Of a DNA stretch of 64,000 nt, positions 24,501-37,090 are shown piece after piece (the first letter of the stretch is position 1; each line of letters begins with the position of its first letter). The stretch is from Periplaneta americana (Eukaryota > Arthropoda > Insecta > Blattodea > Blattidae), in contig NC_091119.1 in assembly GCF_040183065.1 (NCBI RefSeq), positions 185,767,543 through 185,831,542 on the forward strand, given 5' to 3'. The notes beneath the pieces were generated by a model. It was not told the origin of the DNA. It saw only the letters and a list, made by a program, of their open reading frames with translations, and made no database searches. Made by a program: the position numbers and the translations under genes.

Positions 24501-27500
24501 CTGTAATGAAGATTGCTGGACTTAATAACATTATTTTATTTTCTTTCTTCTTTTTTTGCTCTCGTTAACCCTTAATTTCTCTTTCCCTTCTTGTATTTTA
24601 CTCTAGATTTCATAATAGTCTCGTGCCAAACTGATTCAAGTAAACTGAAGAGTGAAAAAGACTAACAAAGAAATATATTTTAAATTAAATTTGTTAGTGA
24701 ATAGTTGTGTGTAACTTACTCTAAATTTGAAAGCATCATCTGGTCCTATTTTATCCAATCCGGTACCTTTTGTGGCATGAAATACACACCATGTGATAAT
24801 GTATACAGCCACACTCGAACAAACTGATGCAGTGTACCTATAAAGAAATAAAAGCTCATAGTATTTGTATTTTTGTTCAGTAGTTACGTATGGGTTGAAT
24901 TGAATTTGAGAAGCTGTAGTTTAGATTCAATAAAGGAGTTAGATTCGTGACTGATTCCTACAGAAATATGAAGATAATTGAAAGGGTCATGTACAGAAAA
25001 TGTCTGAAGGTACATGGCCAAAATAAGCCTTAAATTATGGACGTTATGGATAACACTGGTATGCCACCATTGAACCCGCAAGGAATAATTATTGGGGCCT
25101 GAGTCTAAATTGGAAGATTTAGTTTTTTTTTAGTTTGGAAATTTGATTACATGAATGATCATTTGTGTTATATTTATAATCCATAATTTTATTCGCAATG
25201 AATTGATTTATTATTGCAGAAGTTAAAAAAATAACAGTTTTAACACTTTCTGAAAAATCATACATAAAATTTTAAGATACAGTCTTAGAAAAATTCTTTC
25301 CGAGATTCAACTTACATTACAAAGTCTATAAAAAAAAATGGTGTTAAAATATGTGCAGTCCACATATCGATGTTTTCAAAACTGGAAACCTAATACTCAG
25401 TGAGGCAAAGAAAAGGTAACTGAACTGCATTTGTAAATTAATTAATATCATTTTAATATAAATAATACTAGAGAAAAATAAATGTACGTAGTGTTTATAA
25501 ATTTAGAAAAGGCTTTTCACAGAGTGGATTGGAATAAACTTATGAGTAGACTTCGTTGAATTGCCACACGCATCATGCAATCAGTTTGCCTATGTACGGT
25601 AGTATAGAGGAGGTGGGCGACATCCCAGTCTCGTAGTATAAGCAGTTCATGTTAAGAGATGTGACTGGTCCAAATAGATAGAGCAGTTACAGCTAATGTA
25701 TGCCTATATAAGCACTTGTTTTTGCATTACTCTGGTTGGAATAGTCAAAGCTTAACATATTTGTTCAGTGCAGACAAGAATTCAATCAAACATGCTACAA
25801 TGAGAGTGTTGCTGTTCTAAACAATTGCCCCTGGAATACCCTTGCCCCTGCAGCCAGTCTTGACTCGTTGGGAAACGTGGTTGGATGCTGTTAATTATTA
25901 TGCAGAACATTACGGAAAAATAATGGAGATAATTGATGCAATGGATTGCACAGACAGTTCCGCTGTTGCAGCTGTAAAATCATTGCCTTCTGAACAGCTA
26001 TTGGAAGATATTCTGTTCATTGGTTCTGATTTTAATATCGTGTCCTAAAGCATCACCCTGTTAGAATCGTCTAAACTTCAACTCTCAGAAGCCCTTAATA
26101 TAGTGGATAAAGTATCACAAACCGTTATCCAAAATAACAATTCACTAATTTCAGAAAAAGTGAAATGTAAGTTGAGAAACATTATTGTTAAAAATTGTGC
26201 CTATTCACAACTTCGTATTATAAATGATGTACTATCAGGTCACGACAAGACGTCTGAAGTTGGTGTGCTAAAAAGTAGTGACTTTCCGTTCTTCAAATAT
26301 ACACCTACTACATCGTGTGAAGTTGAACGTACATTTATTTAATATAAAAACTATTTAAGTGACCATCGGAGGAGGTTCACTTTGCAGTCGCCCAAAATGT
26401 ACGTAACTCTTTACTGCAATGCACATATTCAAGGATGATGTATCTTACATTCAATTTTAAGAGTTAATATAATTTCACTACAAAATAATTTTGTATTTAC
26501 ATGTTTAGACATTTCTTACTTCAATGATCATTCATTATATTTCTTGAAAGCAGGATACAGGTTTTATTGTAACCGCAGTATACTGCTCAATGTTTACATC
26601 AGAGGCATACTCTATCCGTTGCACACCCCCTTCTCATACAGTCTATACCACGAGCGCAGTAAACCTTACGATTCTCTTGGCAATTCCACGAAGTCTACTT
26701 ATGAGGATCCTGAATAAAATTCGTGTGGATTGAAAAGAGAGGAGGCTTTTCAATAATCTTCATATGATACAATAAGTAAAAGTCAGGATCGGAGAAGAAA
26801 TGTCAGATGGGAGCAGAATAAGGAGAGAAGTATGACAAGGATGCCCTTTATCACCTACCCTGTTCGACATTTTCTTGAAGATTATAGTGAAGAACTCTTT
26901 TCAGAATATGAGTGGAGTGATATTAGGTGGAAGAAAAATAAAGTGTATATAAGGCTGGTATGGCACTATCAAAGTTCTGGGACAAAAAATATGGTAAAAT
27001 ATTTTATCAAAGATCTGTGTAGGATTTTAAGTATGTTACACTATACAAAATATTTGATCAAAGATAACCTAAAATAAAGGAAAAAGAATCATAAGCCTCC
27101 ATGTATAGTTAAATAAAATAAAATAATTTTTATTGCAGATATGCAGAAATGAATGATTAACAGCAGTATGCATGTTTAGCTACAATTAGTTGAAAATATT
27201 ACAATATGCATATTGCTGACAAAGAAACAGAAAAGGAAACGTCTGTAGGTTAAACGATGGATTGCAAGACGTGGCATAAAGTATCCATCAAGACTATCTT
27301 AAAAAAAAAAAAGTACCTATAATGCGAGAACTTGAAAACATCTAGCTGTTGTCGGATTTGCTCACATTCATTGGATACATGCTCCTGTAACTTTTGTACG
27401 ATGTCGATGGGAGTGGTATACACCAATGTCTTTAAATGTTCCCATAGTCAGAAATTCAAAGGATTTAGGTCAGGTGATCCGGGAGAAAAGTTCAGAGCAG

Positions 27501-30500
27501 AAAAAGATATCAGATAATTAGAAAGCAGTAGGATATATGGATTTTATGCAGAGATAAAGAGGAAGGCAGAAAATAGGAAAAACTGGGTAATGTTGGTTTT
27601 GCAGTGAAAGACCTGCCCTTGGGCAGACAACTATGAATGAATGAATGAATGAATTATGTCACTTCCTCCATGGAACAGAAACATTTAATTTCTGTTACTT
27701 CAAATCCGTGTTTGTTTTGTACATCTTTTGTGTAGTGTCAAAATTTCGTTGCCATTTTGTATTGTAAATTTGGTGCTTGCATCATATAATAACTGTGCTT
27801 ATTGATGTTTATGTATAAGAAAAAAATTAATATTCAACTACTGAAGAAAAATTTTATAAACATAAAGCGAAGCACATGAAAGTAGGGGAGAGAGGGGATA
27901 CAGTGGACATGGGGATACAATGGACATATGCAAATTTCCCTCTGTATGACCTTCCATGTTGTCATCAATGACCAGAGATATTCATTTGTTCATATCTTAT
28001 GAAAGTACAGTGTTTTTGACCAGAAGTACAAAGATTATTTTCGAACAGCAGCATTTTCCAGTTTTTCGTAGTTTTGATGTAAATCTTGAGGTAAGTGCTA
28101 TTCTCTATTAAATAGTTTCTTTTCAAATCATAGTGCAAGTTATAACGTTGTATATTTGTGGATATTATGAGAATTCATTTCATGTATAATACTTTAGTGA
28201 GGTTGAAATCCTTTGTGAAAGAAAAGGAAAAAAGTACCAAACCAGAACATGGGGATATATTGGACAGTGATGTCCAATGTATCCCCTTAAATTGATATTC
28301 TTTTTTATATATTTTTTCAATATGTCTACATTAGATCAATGAACTATTTACTTTATTTGTCTGCAGATGCCTCTAGTCTACACTAGAAAAACAGATCGTG
28401 AGTTTTCTGAGGCGGATATTAAAGCAGCAGTTGATGATGTATTACATAATAATATATCTCTGTGAGCTTCTGCAGAACAGCATGGTGTCAAAAAATCCCG
28501 CTTGGCAAAGTATGTGAAGAAATCTTGGGAGGTTGGGTTTGATTCAATGAATTTCAAGTCCAATTTTAAGAATCTTCAAGTAATTCCAGGTCACATGGAA
28601 GAAGCTCTTGCTGATTGTTTGTTGTCATGTTCAGCTATGTTTTATGGGCTGACACCAAAACAAACAAGACGATTGGCTTTCGAATATGCTAAAAAGAATG
28701 AACTGATAACAATACCTGCATCTTGGGAAGCAAATGAGGCTGGTTTGGATTGGTTCTCAGCATTTTTGAAAAGACACCCAGCACTCTCAATCAGAACACC
28801 AGAAGCTACAAGTCTAGCCAGAATGCAGGCATTCAATAGAGCAACAGTGGGCCAATTCTTTGATAAGCTGGACATTGTGCTGCAGAGACATAAATTCATG
28901 CCGCATCAGATTTTAAATTTAGACGAGACTGGCTTGAACACTGTACCACCTGTGGTAAAAGTAATCGCAAAAAAAGGTGAAAAACAGGTAGGACAAGTGA
29001 CTTCCAGGGAGCTGGGTGAACTTACGACACAAGTTGGTATCATTTGCGCAAATGGGAATGCCGCATCAGATTTTCAATTTAGACGAGACTGGCTTGAACA
29101 CTGTACCACCTGTGGTAAAAGTAATCGCAAAAAAAGGTGAAAAACAGGTAGGACAAGTGACTTCCAAGGAGCGGGGTGAACTTACGACACAAGTTGGTAT
29201 CATTTGCGCAAATGGGAATGCCTTACCTCCTGTGTGGATATTCCCCCGCGTTCGCTTTGACAAAGCACGCATAATGGCTGGTGCACCTACAGGGGCTTTG
29301 GGTCTTGTCCACAAGTCAGGTTGGATGACAGCGGAAAATTTCTTGAACGTTTTGATATTTTTTTAAAGAAAATGTACGTTGTTCAAATGGAAATCCGGTG
29401 TTGCTGATCATGGATAATCATGAGTCCCACCTGAGTGTAGAAGGCCTAGGGAAATGGCATTACCATCTTGACCCTCCCACCACACACATCCAATAAGCTC
29501 CAGCCCCTGGACCGCTGCGTGTTTGGTCCTTTCAAGAAATTCTTCAATGAAGCAGTTAACGCCTAGCACCTTAGTCATCCAAATGAAAGTGTGACAATCT
29601 TTAATTACCACGAATGGGTGCAACTGCATGGGATAGAGCAGCAATCCCAGAAAACATTAAATCGGGATTTAAATCTTGTGGAATTTCTCCATTTGACCGA
29701 AATATATTCTCCGATGAACATTTCTTGTCGTTTGTAGTATCAGATCGTCCACCTCCAGTGCTTTTGAACTATCAAAGTTCTCCAGGATCAATTGCAGAAG
29801 AACAAGCAGGATCTAAAGTAGAAGATGCTATAATTACTTCAGTTGTCAGCTCTAGAACATTAGAAACTTCAACATCTTCGACAACCGAAAATGCATATGT
29901 CAGTCCTGAAGAAGTAAGGCCCTTTCCAAAAGCACCACCTCGCAAATTGTCCTGTCGTGGGCGAAAAAGGGGTCGTTGTATGATAGCAACAGATTCTCCA
30001 GAAAAAAATGAGATCGCAGAATGGAAGTGTAAAAACTCAAAGGGAAAACAGGCAGAGAAGAGGAGAGTTCGTCAGAGGTCTTCATCATCTTTAGAGGAAG
30101 TTTGTGAGTATACCTCTGACTCAGATCAAGACTCACATGAAAATGAAGTTGAACCCATTTACTCCCTACATTCCGGCGATTTTGTAATTGTCGGAGTTAG
30201 TGGCAAAAACACTTCAAGAAATTATGTAGCTCAAATTGTTAATCGAGCCGTGGATGGATATGATGTGAAATTTTTTAAACCTCAGATCGCTTCTAATCGG
30301 TTCATGGAAACTGATGAGCCAGTATCATTTGTGTCATACGAGGAGACTGTGCTGAAATTACCTGAACCTATCAAAGACAACAAAAAGCATTTTGAAAATA
30401 TGACCTATTTTGACTTCGATTTCATGCCATTTTGTATCCAATAATGTATTGTATTGATTGTACATATGTGAATTTAGTTGCAGTTTGTTAGTATTATTGT

Positions 30501-33500
30501 ATTTGAAATTTAGAGACCATGTATAATCATTTTTTTCTGTACACAAAATATTTTGATTTCTGTCCAATGTATCCCCATATCTGGGGATACTCTGGACAAA
30601 GTGTATTTCTTCAAATATATTCAAATGATTTCAGTTTTACTGATATGAAAATGATTAAAATTTTTAATGACAGCCAGACGTCCAACAAATCAAAACCAGG
30701 TGGAAAGAATCTTTTTAATTAATAAGCTTAGTGCACAAAAATTTAATAAGATAAAATGTCCAACGTATCCCCTTGCTCCCCTACAACTTCGGTACAAGGT
30801 GAGGGACGTACCTGATGGCAGTGAGTTCTGCGCGACCATGTTGAGTCGGTGTGAGATCAGGAATCATTGCTAGATGTGAGATTTGAACTACAGCCCAGGC
30901 ACCTTGGAACACGATAATGAGAGCTGCGTAGTAAACAGCCATCAACCAGGTCGGGGAACTCGAAGCACTATTACTGCACCCAGGGCATGGTGCGAATATG
31001 AGAGGAAATGAAACGAGCACCAATATAGAACCTGCGAACATTGTAATTGAATACATGTCATAACATTAGTAAAGTCTCTTTGTAGTTGGTAGCGATTTTT
31101 ATCCATTTTTGCCATTCTTTGTTTTTCTCTCCCTCTCCCTCCCCTCCCCCCCTCTGTTAGCCTATTTTTTTTTGTCATAAAAGTTAATTGAAATTATACA
31201 GGGTGGAAATGAAATAATCCTGTAGATTTTCCGAGCGAGTAGCACATGTTGTATGTAACAAAAAAGTGTTATACCATATTGGTGTAAAATTCATAGTTTT
31301 TTTCAGAAAAAAATGTTATTTCCCAAATGTTCAACACCCTCTTATTCGGTAACTATTGCGAGTAGAATCGTGATTTTTGTCCATATCGATAGAAAATCTA
31401 ATAAAGAATCATTATACATCTTACATATTATTTTAATGTACCGAAGTACATATGATATTTTCATGCAGATATTCTGCGTCATCATGCAATGAAAGAGTAA
31501 TGGAACAGAGAAAAATTCTCTCCGGCGCCGGGATTTGAACCCGGGTTTTCAGCTCTACGTGCTGATGCTTTATCCACTAAGCCACACCGGATACCACCCC
31601 GGCGTCGGGCAGAATCGTCTCAGATTAAGCTCCAACTCTTGGGTTCCCTCTAGTGGCCGCCCTCTGCACTACATCATAGATGTCTATGAACGTAGGACCG
31701 AAGTCCACACATGTGCTGAGGTGCACTCGTTATGAGTGACTAGTTGGCCGGGATCCGACGGAATAAGCGTCGTCTTAAATCACGAAGTGATTTACGCATA
31801 TCATATATATTATTTTAATGTACCGAAGTACATATGATATTTTCATGCAGATATTCTGCGCCATCATGCGATGAAAGAGTAATGGAACGGAGAAAAATTC
31901 TCTCCGGCTGAAAATCCGGGTTCAAATCCCGGCGCCGGAGAGAATTTTTCTCCGTTCCATTACTCTTTCATCGCATTATACATCTTGATTACACAACGTT
32001 TAACACTGTATCACTTCGGAATATGTATGATAAGTCTTTCTTGTGTTAAATTTTAACGTACCTTGTTAATACGTTTCGAACTATTTTGGGTCATCTTCAG
32101 AAACAACTCAATTTCAAAACACATACACTCTTTGACTCTACACTACGAACGCACCCACACAGGGAACAAGAGGCGCTAACACCAACAACGACCAGTTCTG
32201 AAGACGACCCAAAATAGGTCGAAGCATATTAACAAGGTACGTTAAAATTTAGCACAAGAAAGACTTATCATACATATTCCAAAGAATCATTTATCTCTTT
32301 GGCGTATTTCAATCGCGTGGAGGGTTTTCGTGTAAATTTAATTTAAAAACACTAATTTGAAGGCGCTGACCACGGCATGTTCTACTACAGGAAGGAATAT
32401 TGGTGGAGGGGAGCGTGACGTCAGAGATCCGTTCGGTCTCGAGCACGGCGTGATATGTCAGTGTTAACGGTGGACATCACATTGTCAAAATGCCGCGAAG
32501 ATGCCGTGTTCCGGGTTGCAAATGTAATTATACATTGATCGACACCTGTGGAGTAACGGTTAGTGCATCTAGCCGCGAAACCAGGTGGTCCGGGTTCGAT
32601 TCCCTGTCGGGGCAAGTTACCTGGTTGAGGTTTTTCCAGGGTTTTCCCTCAACCCAATAAGAGCATTATCACCTTCATCTCATTCAGACGCTAAATAACT
32701 TGCGATGTTGATAAAGCGTCGTAAAATAACCTACTAAAATAAAAAAAATAAATTATATATTGAAAGGTGTTGTTAGTGAATATGTGACGTGTTTTATTAT
32801 TCCCAAATACAAAACATTATGTAACAAGTGGGTGAGAAATATTAAAGAAAAGACTGGAGTCATACCTGGATTCCAAAGGTGTGGAAAGGGTGTATGTGTA
32901 TGATAGGCTAAAACTGAAAATTGGCTCCACTCCTACAATTTTTGGAGGCTTACCAGCATACCTTTTGAAAAAGCTGCTGGTAAAAATAAAGACTACTGAA
33001 GAAAGGGCTGTCGACGCTGAAAAGAGAAAATTAATTGCTGAACATGAGTCAAGTAAAAATGCTGCTGAAGAAGACACATCCTTCACCAATCGATATGGCG
33101 TCATTAAATAACCATTAAAAGAAAGAATACCACATCATTGGAACACTACACGAAACATGAAATCATACACAGTTCTATTCTTATTCGCTTACGATCCTCA
33201 CATTCTTAATTTGAAATGTTAATTTCTTCATCATAAGATGTATAAGCTGATAAACAGTTTGCCTTAACACAGAGCAAAGTCTGGCCAAAACAGATGTATA
33301 GGCGCTTATTTATATTCTCACTTGTCAGTAGTTAAGGTTTGCAGTGAAAGACCTGCCCTTGGACAGGAAACTGTGAAGCAATGTCATACAGTCCAATCTA
33401 TGAACCAATGTAATATTTTTCTGCAGTATATTTTAATTTACAAGCAACCTTTGCAAACGTCAAATTATAGTTACGGTATTAAACATGATGACTTTGATAC

Positions 33501-36500
33501 GACACGTAATGTATTGTTTTAAGCGGACCGGAATAGACTGTAAAACGACTTTTTACACAGTTTTATTAAGCATTGTGTAAAGCGCTTAATATAGTCAACA
33601 ATGAAAAAATTGTTCAATACCTATTCTAAAAGAAGACCATGTTCCAGAACAAATGATCGTCGCAATATCTGTAAAATTTTCAGTTGAAACAGATGAATAG
33701 AGATGTAAGATAAGACTGCCACTTTTTGCCACTTCTGCCCATTATTTATTTTATATGAATAGCTTAATTGACCATTAGAAATTAACATCACATGGAGAAA
33801 AAAATTGACGAACAACTTTGAAATTTAGGATTGAGCTTAGACGAAATCGGATTATTTTCGACTCACAACAGAAAAGTTACGTTAAGTATATGAAAAAAAC
33901 AGCTGGGTATTGATTTTTGAATTATAAAACAAAACTTACGACATCAATGAAATATGTTCTATAGTGTCAGTGAAATGTGTGCTAAAGTGTCAGTGAAATG
34001 CGTCATAGTGCCACTACAGGGAATGAGATGAGAGTAAAGTGAAAGATTATTGAAACTTATGTAGGACTTATACATAATTATGTAGGTTGTATTGTAAAAT
34101 TAGGTATTTTATTTATGTTTTATTATTATTGTGTTAAATTGTATTGTGTATAAAATTGTATATGTGTTGTAAAATTGTATTGTGTATTGTAAATTTTATT
34201 GTGTATTATTTATCATTTTATTGTGTATTGTTAATATTGTATATACCACTGCCACCGGGTGCTTGCCCACATGCAGTGTGAATAAATACATACATTTTGA
34301 AAGAAGTATATACAGTATATGCAGATCATTTTGGAATTTATTCAAGACGGCTTATTGAATTGAATGGCAAGTAACCCAAACAGCTCACACAAACCCAGCC
34401 TAAAGGAAAGAGAAGTTGGGAACCCCGAAATAAACGGTTGAGACCAAATGCTTACGTCATATCCGATAAGCTCAACAATGTGAACGAGTAGACGCGTAGA
34501 AAATCATACAGAAGTGTACATCTGCACCTCATGAACTGATACCTAAACAGTCTCAACGCAGAGTGAATATCTGTAGCTAGATTATCGCTAATCCCACGGA
34601 TGGTGGATTTATCAGGAGAATTGTGATAAATGATGAAAAATGGGTAGGCCTATATTACCGCAACCTTGACACCTCAAAATAGTGGCTCGATCCTCGTCAG
34701 CCTGTCAAAATCGTCGTTAAACAAAACCAGTTCGGCTCCAAAGTAATGTTATGTGTCTGGTGGAATTCTGAAAGTGTGATTCACTGGGAGTTTGATCCAA
34801 ACGGACGTCCAGTCTATACTTACTTACTGGCTTTTAAGGAGGTTCATTGCCGCCCTCACATAAGCCCGCCATTGGTTCCTATCCTGAGCAAGATTAATCC
34901 ATTCTCTATCATAATATCCCACCTCCCTTAAATCCATTTTTATATTATCTTCCCATCTACCTCTCGGCCTCCCCAAAGGTCTTTTTTCCTCCGGCCTCCC
35001 AACTAACACTCTATATACATTTCTGGATTCGCCCATACGTGCTACATGCCCTGCCCATCTCAAACGTCTAGATTTAATGTTCCTAATTATGTCAGGTGAA
35101 GAATGCAATGCGTGCAGTTCTGTGTTGTGTAACTTTCTTCATTCTCCTGTAACTTCATCCCTCTTAGCCCCAAATATTTTTCTAAGCACCTTATTCTCAA
35201 ACACCCTTAATCTCTGTTCCTCTCTCAAAGTGAGAGTGCAAGTTTCACAACCATACAGAACAACCAGTAATGTAACTGTTTTATAAATTCTAACGTTCAG
35301 ATTTTTCGACAGCAGACTGGATGATAGAAGTTTCCCAACCGAATAATAACAAGCATTTCCATATTTATTCTGCGTTTAATTTCCTCCCGAGTATCATTTA
35401 TATTTGTTACTGTTGTTCCCAGATATTTGAACTTTTCCATCTCTTCAAAAGATAAATTTACGATATCGCACCATCTACCCTTAAGTACTAAATACGATAA
35501 CCTATCACTGATAAATTCGACCTTTTTTTGCTGCTGATTTTATTCTTTTATGAATAAAGAATCCTGTACCTAATAGGTGATTATCGTTTCCTTCCCCATA
35601 ATGTAACAAATAATCTCCTATTTGTGTTATGCCATTCCCATCTAACGTAACCTCCTGTACTCCCACAAAGTCTATTTTATATCTAGCTAGCTCTTTTGCT
35701 ACTAATATTACCCCTTCTGTTCTATAAAGACTTGTAACATTCCAAGTACCAAAACTCAAAACCTTATTCCTTTACTGTGGTCGTTCCAGAGAATCATTCC
35801 CATTCCGAGGCTTATTTGAAGGATTCGTAACAAGCTGTTTTTTTTACGCTGATGGGTTGTTAGCCCTTCGTCCAAGCCCCAAGCTGGAGGACTACCCCTC
35901 ATCGGCTGTCCGCGACTGCTTATTCAATATATTCACAGCTACCCTCCATATCTGGAGCCGTCTCATAGGGACCCACAATAAATCGTCCAGTCTATGCGAA
36001 TCTTTATTCTCAACAGATAGAACGAGGTGATGAAGTTTTCAGAGAGAGGTACCCGGCATTGTTTAATCCAAACATAATTCTCTTTCAACAGGAGAATGCA
36101 ACATTCTGTGTCGCTCTAACAATCATGGAAAAAATCTACGAATTGGGAGGAATCAAACTGCTACCACACCCGCCTTCAGATTACCATCTGTTTCAATCCA
36201 AGGCCCACTTCGTGCGTGAAAGAAATTTCCAAAACTTGGAAGCCGTTCAAATTGGTATCACCGAATTTTTCGCATCAAAAACTAGATTATAGTACAGGCT
36301 TTATGTAATACTGAGTTTGTGTATCACTGAAATATGATGCTTTATATAAGCTTCTTTATATACCGTATGGACACATTTTACTAATATCGTAATGATAATT
36401 TGATAGTCATGTTACTTCGCGAATCTGCTGTTATTACGAAAAAAATTTCAGCTGTCATGGCAAGCTTAGGTTAATGGAAAGCAGCTGTGCTTATCGTATA

Positions 36501-37042
36501 GTAAGCTATATCTTGCTTTATTTTACCTGTAATATGCCATGCTTTTCTGCTCCCAACACGATCTGACATATATCCTACAATCGGAGTGGCAAATCCATCA
36601 GCCAATTGACCTGTAAGAAAGAAATACATAGGCTATTGATAATGATTTTTATTTTATTTCATAGTACAATTTAAGTCCTCTAATTGAGATTCTGGCTGAT
36701 ATGTACATCTATTATCAGGCAGTACACTTCACTTAACGATGTGTCAGAGGAAGAACAATTGTTTGTATGCATCTGAAGTCTGATTAGTGTAATATGTAGC
36801 TAGAGGGCGATATATGCAATGGAGGGGGAAAGAAACTGGCCACTCTACCCCCATTATCTCCTGACATAGTTGCCTCATAAGTGGTGTCGTCTTGGTGTCA
36901 CTTGTGGGGTTTAGACAGTTGACTAAACAACAGTACAATTTAGAAGTTTCTTCTGTATTATACTTATATCGATGACTGAGAAGTGTTATCTCGTATCTAC
37001 ATAAATAGTAATTTAGTTTAACTGCATTATTTAGATTAATTA

Positions 37043-37090
<48 letters not shown>

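Larger units (their letters stand above)
21472..24719 (-). other. MFSD12: MFSD12-like intron 4
   Basis: The intron holds two MITEs, a SINE, a TTAA fold-back and a decayed LINE. The stretch 22465-23005 has no recognised feature apart from repeated ttgtccac words. Confidence 0.6.
27885..30781 (+). mobile_element. Pogo/Tigger-like DNA transposon, about 2.9 kb
   Basis: Ends GGGGAGAGAGGGGATACAGT and inverted GGGGAGCAAGGGGATACGTT, each followed by GGACAT, flanked by TA (27883-27884, 30782-30783). Subterminal copies of GGGGATAC-A/T-TGGAC sit at about 27895, 27912, 28250, 28270, 30563, 30581 and 30757 in both orientations, likely transposase binding sites (inference). It encodes a broken pogo-type transposase. 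The right end stops 29 bp from the exon 3 donor of the host gene. Confidence 0.85.
24838..30811 (-). other. MFSD12: MFSD12-like intron 3
   Basis: The intron carries a LINE split by a hAT element, a Tc1/mariner-type remnant and the large pogo-like element. 24838-25475 and 27095-27315 hold nothing recognisable. Confidence 0.6.
31032..36526 (-). other. MFSD12: MFSD12-like intron 2
   Basis: The intron holds the SINE complex, head-to-head copy C, a THAP pseudogene, LINE tails and the split mariner. 33400-34050 and 36305-36526 show nothing recognisable. Confidence 0.6.

Noticed and set aside
28642..28899. Minus-strand ORF opposite the pogo-like transposase
   Set aside because: Antisense of a coding region; the sense strand carries the recognised motifs.
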